The position numbers and the translations under genes were made by a program. A DNA stretch of 64,000 bases from the NCBI RefSeq assembly GCF_932276165.1, contig NC_064008.1, positions 5,957,001 through 6,021,000 of the forward strand, in the 5' to 3' direction. This stretch comes from Plutella xylostella. Lineage: Eukaryota > Arthropoda > Insecta > Lepidoptera > Plutellidae. Within the stretch, counting starts at the first letter, position 1; every line of letters begins with the position of its first letter. This document shows, piece by piece, positions 45,346-55,755 of the stretch. Below the pieces are notes generated by a model. The model worked only from the letters and a program-made list of their open reading frames with translations. It was not told the DNA's origin and searched no databases.

Positions 45346-48300
45346 TTAAACTGAATCAAAATATCGATAGCTACGTCATCCCGGGAGGCTCCTTCTCAAT
45401 CCATTATTCTGAATTTTGTTGACGACAGGATACTATCGATATTCAGATCCCACGAGCCCCATCACTACCCGCCTACGTCCCGCTCACTATGACTTTCTCT
45501 GACGCTCGCCCACTGATGGATTTGTACGTAGCAAACTAGTGTGGGTGGGGATTTGTAAAACTCCCTTCCGCGGATCATGGGTGAATGGTGGATGTCTTTA
45601 TGGAAATTGTTGTTTTGTTTTTTTCCAAATTGTGTTGAAATTTGTTCATAATCAAATTTTGGGAGTGTTTTGAAAGAATATGATTTGTGGGAACTTCTGC
45701 CTAAACTAATTATTGGGAGATTCATAATATGTGAAATATGATTTGAATATATTTAGATTGTTCTTAGCTATTTCAAACCAGCTAGCATAGGGTAGGGTAG
45801 GTATAAATATGGTATAGGTATAACTTAAATGTAAAATTCTGGCCATACGTTGAAAAATTATGTACTCGTGTTTAACTTTCGGGAGATAACAACAAGTTCG
45901 ATTTGGTATGTTGTGATGGTTTGTTCCACGTGAATGCAAACAGTTAAATGTTTGGAATATACATAATTTCCAAAGCCAAATGAATGCGGGATGTTCGATT
46001 CGATAACAATAGCATTCCATCGTATTTAAACTAATCTGTTGGCTAAACACAATTAGTTGTAATTTTCTCCATTGTGTGAACAATTGTGCAAGTAAAAAAG
46101 AAATATTTGTATTGCCGTCATTTCCGTAATCTTTTCTGTTAATTGTTATAGTTAACAATGATTAGAAGTACGACCTATATGTTTTTATTAGTTATGATTT
46201 TTATGATGGTAGTTTCTGTATTAGGTAGAGGACGGTATACCTAGCAATCGAAATGGGAATGTGCCGGTTCTAAATATAAAAAGTCTATATTGTAGTCAAT
46301 ATAGATTTTTAAGTTATTTTCGTCCTCATTGTTGCATTAAATATCGGCTGAACTGCAAGTAACTGTGAACAAAAGGTCTTCGTGACATTTATAAAACGTT
46401 GCTCCATAGTAGTTAGTAGTTAGCTATAACTTTGCAGTTAAGCTAAGGGTAATCCAATTTTAGCCGGTGATTTAATGTTATTGAAGCAAGCAGCAAAAAT
46501 AACATAATTCTATATGGTTTGGTAATAAGTTTGTTATTTGTTGCTATCAAAATTGTGTTAAATTCAATGGTAATGATAAATTAATAACAATAACCTTTTA
46601 TCTATTTGTAACTTGTCAGTGAATCAATCAATGTCTTAATTTTTCCAGCATTATCTGTATTGCTATTCGTGTTACTCTGAACGCCAAAGCTACCATACCT
46701 AGTCCGTATCGTATGAATGGTGTTCATTTAGATCAAACCAATTTTTCTTAACAATCATAACTTTTGCACAGTTCATATCAATAAACATATAACCTACATC
46801 ACTTGCAGGTGCCACGTTAATATCGTTTCTCTCGATATCGTCTCCATCAGTAATCTCCCCAGTAACGTTATTACGGAGCACTTAGACAGCTAATCGTTGT
46901 CCCAATTGCGTTATGTCAACGTCAACGTTATTATCTGATCCCCTGCCGTTGCTTCAGGCGTCACTTTAATTTTCCAATATCGCCGTTACAGGTGCTAAAG
47001 TTGTTGCATTTGTTGGAACTGCTGTGGAGTAGGTATATCTTTAGAAGAAAATGTAAAAAGGATCAAAGTTCTTCCCTGCTTAACCTTCTGCGTCCTGAAG
47101 TCGCGATATCGAGTCTATCAATAATATATTTCTATTGTGTCTGATTTTAAGGAATCAAGCGGTGAAGTAGTTTTCTGGGTTGGAAATCAGGTGGTGAATT
47201 TCAAGAGCATTGATAAAAATACAAATGAATCTTTAAAGTAGTCGGTCCAGCGGAGTTAACGTGCCATTACTAACGCCAGATAATCTTAATAAATAATCGG
47301 TTAATTTCTTCATTCGTGTCCAAACCAAATTATGAAAAACGGATAGAGACTAGATAACATCGTCCCTTGCTTCGAAACTTTTTTTTATTTTCGACTTTTC
47401 ATTTCCTGCATTTACCCTTCAAACATTTAAGAGTTCTTTTAGATTCATCCCGTCGCTGTAATTTGTTTTGTTTTCGATTTGATTTCTTATTCCCTTTGCG
47501 CTTTATTGAAGGATCCGAGCTTCCTGTTTATTGTAAAGGGCTGCTCAATTGGACTTACTGTGTTTTATTTTTGGTCGTTTTCCTTTTTTTGGAGAGAATT
47601 TCGCGGTTCAGTTTTGCAGTTTTGAATATCATCGTGACATCATCAACTCCCAGTGCAGGATAGCTGCTTCCATTACACATGAGTAATATACAATTTTTAC
47701 AGATAAACGATACTGCTAATGGTAGTGATTGCTTTAAAGGACAAATACGGCACTCTGTCTGAAGTCTGAGGCCTAGAAAAGCCGACTGGGGTTAGAACAT
47801 CTAGCAATCTACCGACTACCTGTCACATGATTTGAAAAATTACCGCGACGGTGGTCTAGTTACCTTGTTAAACAATTGATGCTGTTTTCCGCATTTAATG
47901 GGGACGAATAGTCAAGAGTTCTGTTACCATCCTGTAACCAAATTCCTTGACCTCACTCGTAGTACATACGTAGATACATTTATTCTAAGGTGTGATAACG
48001 ATTTCATTAATACTAAATATAGGACAGTAAAAATACATAATTAAGACAATAATGTAATGACAACAAGAGCATTTATAATTTTAGCAAAAGGGTTCTGACT
48101 TTTATAAGCACATTTACAGAGGAAAAGCATTATATAATGTATATCCTCAACATAGAACAACGCGGACTCGGGTGTACATCCTAAACATCAAACTTTTCAA
48201 GTCAACTTACTGACTTTTTGAAATAATTAGTATCCCGGCTTAATTTTCAAAGAGTTCACAAATAGGGTTCTCGTTTTGGCCCATAGCATTCCTGTCTCAC

Positions 48301-48573
48301 TCAGTTATGGTCTATTCTGATGATGTTGTATCCGCCGGGTAAACCGGAACAAATCACGTATTTTAATGGAGACGAACCTCTTCCTTGTCTGTGAAGATGT
48401 CTATCCTATCTAAAATACCTATCCAAAACTGATATCGAACTAAAAGTGTATACTGAATTTCAGTGATCAGATTCAATCTCGGCGACACAATAAAGTCTAA
48501 CTAAAAATAGTCGTCGCTCCTCTTGTTTAGGAGTTGGGGAATCTGGGTGACATATTTGACTGTACAGTTTTGG
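45346..48573 (+). other. Intron stretch; nothing recognised
   Basis: No supported gene. The frames at 45465-46158 (minus), 46699-46881 and 47367-47663 lack recognisable domains. Confidence 0.5.
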
Positions 48574-49102
48574 GTCGGGTGTAGGGTTTCGTTTTTCCCG
48601 ACTTTTTTCTGTTCCCGGGAAACGGGAATTATTTTGAAGATTTCCCGGGAATTCCCGGGAAACGGGAATTTATTTTAAATACTTGGTTTTGCTATTTTCT
48701 GGTATTAAAAGTATATAAAATAGTCTATTAAAACTCTTACAATTAAATCAAATATCTTTTATCACTCGTATAGGTAGAAAAAAGCAACAGTCAGATAAAT
48801 TAACAATCAAAATTACATATAATGATTTGTTTTATATGCCAAATCATTTGTTTTTCTTAATTGTAAATTAAACAATAACAAAGGTATTATAATTAACAGT
48901 TTGAAAAATAGAAAAATAATTACACTTGAGGAAATGTTTTAGAAAAATTAATTCATTCAACGATTTATCGCTCAACCTACTTCTTATTTTGATTTTTTTC
49001 TATGCGTTAGTAATTTTATAAAAAATAAACGCGGACATAAAACGGGGACATAAAAAAATATGACAGGTGTCACACTAGTGTTAGCTTCTTTGGTGGTATA
49101 TA

Positions 49103-49361
49103 CAGGGTGTTGCAAAAAGGGTATACTAAGCCGAAAGCATGTGCAGCATGGTATATCTAAGCCCGAAACTAAAATCAGAATTTCAAAATTCGCGAAAAAA
49201 ATATTCATTTTCCATAGAAACTATATTGGTCACGTGACTTTTTACTATGGACAATGACTTTTTTTTCGCGAATTTTGAAATTCTGATTTCAGTTTCGGGC
49301 TTAGATATACCATGCTGCACATGTAGGTTTCGGCTTAATATACCCTTTTTGCAACACCCTA
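49103..49361. mobile_element. 259-bp long-armed MITE, Tc1/mariner-like ends, TA TSD
   Basis: Left CAGGGTGTTGCAAAAAGGGT pairs with right, reverse-complemented, TAGGGTGTTGCAAAAAGGGT. The arms pair for about 110 bp with few mismatches ('gcagcatggtatatctaagc', 'tcaaaattcgcgaaaaaa'). Flanking TA at 49101-49102 and 49362-49363 fits Tc1/mariner. Confidence 0.82.
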
Positions 49362-49454
49362 TATATGTAAAAGCCGATCAATTGTTTGGTTTTAAGTAGG
49401 CGGGAGGACCAACAGATAAATAAAGATGAAAATATTGAATCAGGAAGAGGTGAA
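49362..49454. other. Left inner part of the hAT-like element
   Basis: The stretch at 49388-49436 ('ggttttaagtagg ... gataaataaagatgaaaat') is a diverged direct repeat of 56018-56058. It supplies the first codons of the long frame that runs on into the Jockey element, so that N-terminus is chimeric. Confidence 0.6.
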
Positions 49455-51200
49455 CGCAGATTGCGTAGAGTTTGGCACGCCTCAAGGCACCCAAGCGATA
49501 AAGCAGCTCTAAATAAAGCATCTCGTGAGTTAAAGAAGATTCTACAGGAAGCTAAAAATGCCACCGTCAAACACTATGTTACCTGTCTATCGGCCAATGG
49601 TAAAGGTGAACATTCACTGTGGAAAGCCACTAAAGGGCTGAATCAACCCCAAATAGCAATTCCACCAATAAGATCAGGAACAACCTCATGGGCCCGGAGC
49701 GATAGTGAAAAAGCAGAAGTATTTGCTAAACATCTCGCGTCAGTCTTCCAGCCAAACGAAGGGGAAGAAGATTCACTGATAGATGAAGTGCTAAATCAAG
49801 ACTTTCAACTGGACCTACCATTGAAACCTACATCCCCGAGAGAAATCCATCGTAGAATTAAAGAGCTGGAAACCCATAAAGCACCCGGGTTCGACCTAAT
49901 CACACCTAGAATCCTCAAAGAACTGCCTAGAAGATGTGTTGTATTCCTCGCATGTCTATTCAATGCTATCTTTAGAACTCACCATGTACCGAGTATTTGG
50001 AAGGTATCTCAAATCATACTAGTTCACAAAAATGGGAAGCCCACCGACAGAGTCGACTCTTATCGCCCTATCAGCCTGACGCCGATACTATCAAAGTTGT
50101 GGGAAACAATTCTCCTTCATCGCCTTTCATCTACCTTGGCTAAGGAAAACATTATCCCAGAACACCAATTTGGATTCCGAAAAATGCACGCCACAATTGA
50201 ACAAGTCCACAGAGTATATAACGCGGTCCGGCAATGCTTCGAGAAGAAGGAATACTGCTCTGCTGCATTCATTGACATTCAACAAGCATTTGACAGAGTT
50301 TGGCACAAAGGTCTCTTGTACAAAATCAAGACACTCTTACCTCACTCATTCTATCCTATCTTATCATCATACCTCAGTAACAGACTATTTCAAGTCAAAC
50401 AAAAAGAAGCAAGATCAAACCTCTATGAATGTAAGGCAGGTGTCCCACAGGGATCAGTCTTGGGCCCAGTTCTCTACAACATCTTCACCTCGGACATGCC
50501 CCAGACTCCGAGAGTAACTATAGCCACATATGCTGATGACGCGGCATTCCTATTCTGTGATCGTGAACCCGAAATTGCATCACTAAATCTACAACTCCAG
50601 CTGGACCAAACAAACATTTGGCTTAAGAAATGGCGCATAAAGGCAAGTGCTCAAAAATCAAACCACATCACGTTCACACTCAACAGAAGGGACTGCCCTG
50701 GTGTCAGATTGGGCGATGCTACTTTGCCCCACTCCAACTCTGTGAAATACCTTGGATTCCACTTGGACAGACGATTAACCTGGAGCAATCACATAAAAAA
50801 AAAGAGGGATGAACTGAACTTAAAATTCAAGAACTTGTACTGGCTGCTGGGTCGACGGTCTGTTCTTTCAGTTGACAACAAACTTCTCATATACAACAGC
50901 ACCCTGAAACCAATATGGACTTATGGTATTCCTCTATGGGGGTCAGCTGCCAAATCTAACATAATGTGCTTACAAAGGGCTCAAAACAATGTCCTAAAAG
51001 CCATATGTAACCCACCTTGGTTTATAAAAACAAGTGAAGTTCACGATTACCTGGGGGTACCGACAGTACAGGAAGAAATTGCTTCATATAAAATGAAATA
51101 CAAGCTCAGACTGGCAAATCATCCCAACTCACTAGCTTCTAATTTGCTAGACCCATCTAACCTGACTCACAGGCTCAAGAGAGCAAATGTGCTGCATTAA
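49455..51200 (+). CDS. Jockey-type reverse transcriptase (ORF2 fragment)
   Basis: This encodes the RT and C-terminal part of a Jockey ORF2, which primes reverse transcription from nicked DNA. Visible in order are KAPGFDLITPRIL at about 49885, SYRPISLTPILSKLWE at about 50055, HQFGFR, the palm motif AFIDIQQAFDRVWH at about 50265, PQGSVLGPVLYN at about 50445, the catalytic YADD at about 50530, and the thumb motif VKYLGFHLDRRL at about 50740. It ends at TAA 51198-51200. The frame is open to 49386, but codons before 49455 come from the host hAT-like element. The endonuclease is absent and a complete ORF2 would be several hundred residues longer. The remaining frame is undamaged, which suggests a recent insertion. 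On its own it cannot mobilise. Confidence 0.93.
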   Translation, partial: RRLRRVWHASRHPSDKAALNKASRELKKILQEAKNATVKHYVTCLSANGKGEHSLWKATKGLNQPQIAIPPIRSGTTSWARSDSEKAEVFAKHLASVFQPNEGEEDSLIDEVLNQDFQLDLPLKPTSPREIHRRIKELETHKAPGFDLITPRILKELPRRCVVFLACLFNAIFRTHHVPSIWKVSQIILVHKNGKPTDRVDSYRPISLTPILSKLWETILLHRLSSTLAKENIIPEHQFGFRKMHATIEQVHRVYNAVRQCFEKKEYCSAAFIDIQQAFDRVWHKGLLYKIKTLLPHSFYPILSSYLSNRLFQVKQKEARSNLYECKAGVPQGSVLGPVLYNIFTSDMPQTPRVTIATYADDAAFLFCDREPEIASLNLQLQLDQTNIWLKKWRIKASAQKSNHITFTLNRRDCPGVRLGDATLPHSNSVKYLGFHLDRRLTWSNHIKKKRDELNLKFKNLYWLLGRRSVLSVDNKLLIYNSTLKPIWTYGIPLWGSAAKSNIMCLQRAQNNVLKAICNPPWFIKTSEVHDYLGVPTVQEEIASYKMKYKLRLANHPNSLASNLLDPSNLTHRLKRANVLH

Positions 51201-51211
51201 TAAAGGGGTAC

Positions 51212-51318
51212 TGTAGTGTACGGACTAAGGAAGCAAGTAAAACAACCGTTGCGTATGGATGCTGGTTTATTACTGTTTGAGCACGGGAGCCTACCCACAT
51301 ATATGTTCATATATATCA
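51212..51318 (-). repeat. gypsy 3' LTR
   Basis: 107 bp, TG...CA on the plus strand, identical to the copy at 55649-55755. Confidence 0.97.
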
Positions 51319-51447
51319 CTCCTCCCACACTATTCAGAAAACCTGAAGACAACAGAAAATAACATAATAAGTATTAACCATATAACCATTATAACAATCA
51401 TAGACTTACTTCTAATATGTACTTATAACTAGATAACATTCTATTGT

Positions 51448-54400
51448 TTACTTATAATTTACATTCCTCTGGCGACATGCTCGCACCGGGCGGGGTGCGC
51501 GGACATCGCTCGACAACCCGCCCCCGTCAGCGGGCTCGGGGGGCGCGGGGGGTCGCTCGGTCTCCGCCACGGCGCCTGCCTGCTCGTCTACCGGCCCTAC
51601 ACTACTAGGAGCCTCCTCCTGCGCCTCGGCCCAATCATCCTCCTCCTCCTCTAAATTTTGCCTTAAAGGTGGATGCTGAGGTTCACTTGTAACAGCTGTT
51701 ACAGACGAGGAACATGCCTGGGGTGAGCGCGCGGGTGAGTTTAATGAACTTGTTACATCGTCATCTACTAACACCTGCGGGTGAGACGGCAAGCTATCAT
51801 GTGTCTCTTTCTCGTCTGAAATCATTTCAACATTGGGCAGGCCCGATTTTTTTCTTAATTGATCTATATGTCTTCTACAACTTACATTATAGTCGGTGGC
51901 ATAAACCTTATACATACGATTACCACATACATTTAATATTTTACCTAACGTCCATAGTTCCTTTTTCGCTTCGTACCATCGCAGCCAAACCACATCGCCA
52001 ACTACTAATTGTCTACTGCTATTATTATTATGTTTTCTATGTTTACAATCAGAGTCCGGTAATATCAAATCCAGTCTAGACCTTAACTCACGCCCTAACA
52101 TTAACATCGCCGGAGATACACCAGTTGAACAATGTGTAGTATTGCGATATTGGAATAAATAGCCTAAAAACTTTTCATTTAGTTCAGTTTGTGAGACATC
52201 ATCGTGTAAAATACACTTCAACATTTTCTTGCAAGTTCTAACAGAATTCTCTGCCTGTCCGTTACTAGCCGGGTGGTAGATTGGCGATGTGACGTGACGA
52301 ATGCCATTTACAGTGCAAAAATGACTAAACTGAGCTGATTTTATTTTTACATCATTATCGGAAACTAGAACTTTAGGTATGCCAAATGTACAAAATATTT
52401 CCTTTAATTTGCTTATAAGCGCACCCGTCGAAGTACCTCTATTCATAAATAGGCACTCAAGCCATTTACTATATGCATCAATAATGACTAAGTAGGTTCT
52501 TTGACCGATGGATAAATAATCTATATGTATCCTAGTCCATGGCGCCGTCTCAGCTGGCCAGGGCGCGGGCGGGGCGCGCGGGGGGGCGCTGCGCACACTC
52601 GCGCATTGCGCACACGACCCTATCCAACTCTCGATATCTTTATCAATAGACGGCCACCAAAACCTACTCCGCGCCGCACATTTACTTTTCACTACTCCTA
52701 AGTGACTCGTATGCAACTCTTTCAACATATGATCACGATATTCAGTCGGTATAACTACCCTGTGACCCCGATAAATACATCCATCTTCGAATTCTAATTC
52801 CGCCTTACAATAAAAATAAGGTAATATATTCCTACATGTCACTTTCCGCGGCCAGCCGTGATTCATATATTTGATTACAATCTGTAAAACTCTGTCTGAT
52901 TTGGTGGCCTTTTGAATATCATGAAATTTTACAGGTGAGATGTTGGTATCAAGGAACTTTAAATATGAATAATCCTCTCCCGTGGAGGCGGCGGCGCCGG
53001 GCTCGGTCTGCGGCGGCGGCGGCGGCGCGCGTGAGAAATAATCGGCGACCACATTCTTATCTGTTTTTATGTATTGTATTTTGTAGTTATATGCTGATAA
53101 CAAAATTGCATACCGTTGCAAACGTGACGCGGTCATTACGGAAATACCGGCTTTGTTACCAAATATAGATAACAAAGGTTGATGATCTGTTTTTAGTATG
53201 AAAGGTTCCTGACGGCCGTATAGGTACTGGTGAAAATGTTTCACCCCGTATACAATAGCAGTGGCCTCTTTCTGTATTTGACTATAGTTTCGTTCGCTAG
53301 TACTCAAAGACCTCGAAGCGAACGCGAGTGGGCGCTCCGTGCCCGCGGCGTCCAGCTGCGCCAGCACGGCACCCAGCCCCTGCGGGCCCGCGTCCACCGT
53401 CAGCACCAGCTGAGCGTCAGGGTCAAAGTGGGCCAGCATACGGTCGCATGCCAGCTCGTTCTTCACACTGGTGAATGCATTTTCCTGGCTCTCCCCCCAC
53501 TCCCACTTGGCGTTAGCTCGGAGCAAGTCGTGCAATGGACTTAACTTTGCGGATGCGTTCGGAACAAAATTTCGGTAGTAATTCACTACCCCCAGGAATC
53601 TTTTAACTTCTAATGCATTTTTAGGACGCGGGGCTTCTAGTATCGCTTCGACCTTCTTTTTACAAGTACTTAACCCGTTTTTGCTAATTACATACCCTAG
53701 GTAAGTTACACTTTCTTGAAAGAAAACACACTTTTCTTTTTGTAACCTCAGTCCCGCGTCCCTCATTCTACTCAGTACTTCACGTAGTCGTGCTAAATGA
53801 ATGTCTTTCGTTGGACCAGTAATAGCTACATCATCCAACCAACAGCTAACACCGTCTATACCTGCAAGAAGAGTCTCCATTGATTTTTGGAATATTGCGG
53901 GGGCGTTAGCTAAACCATATACTAAACGAGTATATTTAAAAAGACCTTTACAGGTATTTATTGTGGTAAGTTCCTGTGAACTGTCTGAAAGAACCCACTG
54001 ATTATATGCATTGCTCAGATCTATTTTCGTGTAGCACTCACCACCGCCTAATTTCGCGAAAACTTCCTCAATGCGAGGCATCGGATACTTATCAATCTGT
54101 AAATCTTTGTTTAAAGTAACCGAAAAATCTCCTGCAATTTTAACCTTCCCGTTATCTTTTAAAACAGGTACAATTGGCGTTGCATAATTCGAGTAATTCA
54201 CGGGTACCAAAATACCTAACGTTACCAATCTATTAATTTCGTCTTCGACTGCTTGCTTTAATGCAAAGGGTATAGGCCGCGCTTTGAAAAATTTTGGACT
54301 AACTCCATCTTTTAATTTTAAATCGACTGTACATTTATTAAATTTTCCTAATTCGTCATTAAAGAGAACAGAAAATTCCTTCATTAATTGAGGTACTTCG

Positions 54401-55584
54401 ATCGGAACAGTTTCATTTATTTTGTTATTACTTATCTGAAAACATATCTTAAATTTTGCCATAAAATCTCGGCCTAGCAGTGGAGGCCCGCCATTTTGCA
54501 CAACATATATTTTCAATTCATGGCTGTTATTCAAGTATTGAACTTTAGCAACAAAATAACCTAGCGGAGATATTTTGTGACCATTATAAAGGCACATTTT
54601 TAAATCACATTTATTTAATTTTATATCATTAAATTCTGCCTTGTATATTTTGTCAGATATAACCGTACTTCCTGATCCAGAATCTAATTCCATTTCTAAT
54701 TTAGTGTTGTTCACTGTTACCTTCATAAGAATTGGAGAATAACTTACGTACCTCATATTAAAAACGTTACATTCTTTGCATTCGTAACCGTCATTACAGT
54801 CACCGACCTCTGCTGGTTCCGTATCCAGATTATGCACTCGCGAATGACTTGCATTTTTCGCACTTTTACACACTTTTCTAAGGTGCCCTCTAACACCACA
54901 CACTTGACAGCGATAATTTTTAAACCGGCACTTTATCGCGTCATGATTTTTAAGACCGCACACTGCACATCGCCACGTGTCATCTCCAGCTGGAGCTCGG
55001 CTCGCCGCGGCGGGCCCGGCCCGCGCGCCGCTCACCCGGTACACCGGCTCCTCCTTGACGACAGCGGCGGCGCGCGCCTGCCGGGCACTCGCCGCCTGCT
55101 GCGCCACCTCCTGAGCCTTCGCGAACGTCAGTTTCTCCGCATCCACCTCGAACAGGCGGTCGCGCTCGGCGCCCGCGCTCAGACCCAGCACGAACCTGTC
55201 GCGCAGCAGCTGGTCCAGCGCGGTGCCGAACTCGCAGTACACGGCCAGCCCGCGCACGCGCACCGCCCACTCCTGGATGCTCTCGCCGGCAGCCTTCCTC
55301 GCCTCGTAGAACTTCTGCCTCTCGGCCAACAAACATCGTTTGGGAGTAAAATGCTCGTCTAGTTTGAGCACCAGATCCTCGAACTTCACATCTTCCACTA
55401 CCTTTGGATGTAGTAAGTTCCTCGCTAGACGGTAGGTATCATCTGATAGATAGGTTATGAGCAACGCACCTTTACTATCTTCTTTTATACCGTTAAGTTT
55501 TATGAATTGCTCCAGCCGATTTTTAAACACAGGCCATTCCTGTATATTATGATCGAATACACTTAGATTACCGATAAAAGACAT
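51448..55584 (-). CDS. gypsy Gag-Pol polyprotein, 1378 aa, intact
   Basis: A single frame encodes gag and pol of a Ty3/gypsy element. Gag is about residues 1-200, followed by two zinc knuckles (CAVCGLKNHDAIKC at about 206 and CQVCGVRGHLRKVC). The retropepsin motif is DSGSGST at about 300. The RT palm carries KIDLSNAYNQ and a catalytic box WLDD at about 581 in place of the usual Y/F-x-DD. RNase H begins LTVDAGPQGLGAVL at about 726. Integrase has the HHCC finger (HTSHLG to CAQC) at about 955-995 and DDE residues in HIDYLS, VSDNDV and PASNGQAEN, up to about 1112. The order RT-RNase H-integrase defines gypsy. There is no env. No stops or frameshifts occur. The gag and C-terminal parts (about 54980-55340 and 51470-51620) are very GC-rich compared with the surrounding DNA, which shows different codon use. 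GC-rich shadow frames on the opposite strand are not genes. Confidence 0.97.
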   Translation of the reverse strand: MSFIGNLSVFDHNIQEWPVFKNRLEQFIKLNGIKEDSKGALLITYLSDDTYRLARNLLHPKVVEDVKFEDLVLKLDEHFTPKRCLLAERQKFYEARKAAGESIQEWAVRVRGLAVYCEFGTALDQLLRDRFVLGLSAGAERDRLFEVDAEKLTFAKAQEVAQQAASARQARAAAVVKEEPVYRVSGARAGPAAASRAPAGDDTWRCAVCGLKNHDAIKCRFKNYRCQVCGVRGHLRKVCKSAKNASHSRVHNLDTEPAEVGDCNDGYECKECNVFNMRYVSYSPILMKVTVNNTKLEMELDSGSGSTVISDKIYKAEFNDIKLNKCDLKMCLYNGHKISPLGYFVAKVQYLNNSHELKIYVVQNGGPPLLGRDFMAKFKICFQISNNKINETVPIEVPQLMKEFSVLFNDELGKFNKCTVDLKLKDGVSPKFFKARPIPFALKQAVEDEINRLVTLGILVPVNYSNYATPIVPVLKDNGKVKIAGDFSVTLNKDLQIDKYPMPRIEEVFAKLGGGECYTKIDLSNAYNQWVLSDSSQELTTINTCKGLFKYTRLVYGLANAPAIFQKSMETLLAGIDGVSCWLDDVAITGPTKDIHLARLREVLSRMRDAGLRLQKEKCVFFQESVTYLGYVISKNGLSTCKKKVEAILEAPRPKNALEVKRFLGVVNYYRNFVPNASAKLSPLHDLLRANAKWEWGESQENAFTSVKNELACDRMLAHFDPDAQLVLTVDAGPQGLGAVLAQLDAAGTERPLAFASRSLSTSERNYSQIQKEATAIVYGVKHFHQYLYGRQEPFILKTDHQPLLSIFGNKAGISVMTASRLQRYAILLSAYNYKIQYIKTDKNVVADYFSRAPPPPPQTEPGAAASTGEDYSYLKFLDTNISPVKFHDIQKATKSDRVLQIVIKYMNHGWPRKVTCRNILPYFYCKAELEFEDGCIYRGHRVVIPTEYRDHMLKELHTSHLGVVKSKCAARSRFWWPSIDKDIESWIGSCAQCASVRSAPPRAPPAPWPAETAPWTRIHIDYLSIGQRTYLVIIDAYSKWLECLFMNRGTSTGALISKLKEIFCTFGIPKVLVSDNDVKIKSAQFSHFCTVNGIRHVTSPIYHPASNGQAENSVRTCKKMLKCILHDDVSQTELNEKFLGYLFQYRNTTHCSTGVSPAMLMLGRELRSRLDLILPDSDCKHRKHNNNSSRQLVVGDVVWLRWYEAKKELWTLGKILNVCGNRMYKVYATDYNVSCRRHIDQLRKKSGLPNVEMISDEKETHDSLPSHPQVLVDDDVTSSLNSPARSPQACSSSVTAVTSEPQHPPLRQNLEEEEDDWAEAQEEAPSSVGPVDEQAGAVAETERPPAPPEPADGGGLSSDVRAPRPVRACRQRNVNYK

Positions 55585-55648
55585 TTTAACACGAGACCGT
55601 TACTTTAATTTTCTTATCGCGTGGGTAACAATGGCCGCTCGTCGACAG

Positions 55649-55755
55649 TGTAGTGTACGGACTAAGGAAGCAAGTAAAACAACCGTTGCGTATGGATGCT
55701 GGTTTATTACTGTTTGAGCACGGGAGCCTACCCACATATATGTTCATATATATCA
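55649..55755 (-). repeat. gypsy 5' LTR
   Basis: 107 bp. As 5' LTR of a minus-strand element it should hold the promoter. Identical to the other LTR. Confidence 0.97.

Larger units (their letters stand above)
51212..55755 (-). mobile_element. Complete Ty3/gypsy LTR retrotransposon, identical 107-bp LTRs
   Basis: LTRs lie at 51212-51318 (3' LTR) and 55649-55755 (5' LTR; the element is on the minus strand). They are identical over 107 bp. TSD is GGTAC at 51207-51211 and 55756-55760. A purine-rich tract ('gtgggaggag' on the minus strand) adjoins the 3' LTR. The 5' LTR is followed by 'ctgtcgacgagcggcc', a possible primer-binding site I cannot assign. It has one gag-pol frame and no env. Short LTRs and this layout recall Mag-like gypsy elements, which is tentative. 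It inserted into the 3' UTR of the Jockey LINE. Confidence 0.97.

Noticed and set aside
49386..49454. ATG at 49386 as the natural start of the Jockey ORF2
   Set aside because: These codons lie outside the LINE, before its TSD, in the host hAT-like element.
54980..55336. 118-codon and opposite-strand 176-codon frames in GC-rich DNA
   Set aside because: Shadows of the gypsy gag frame produced by high GC content.
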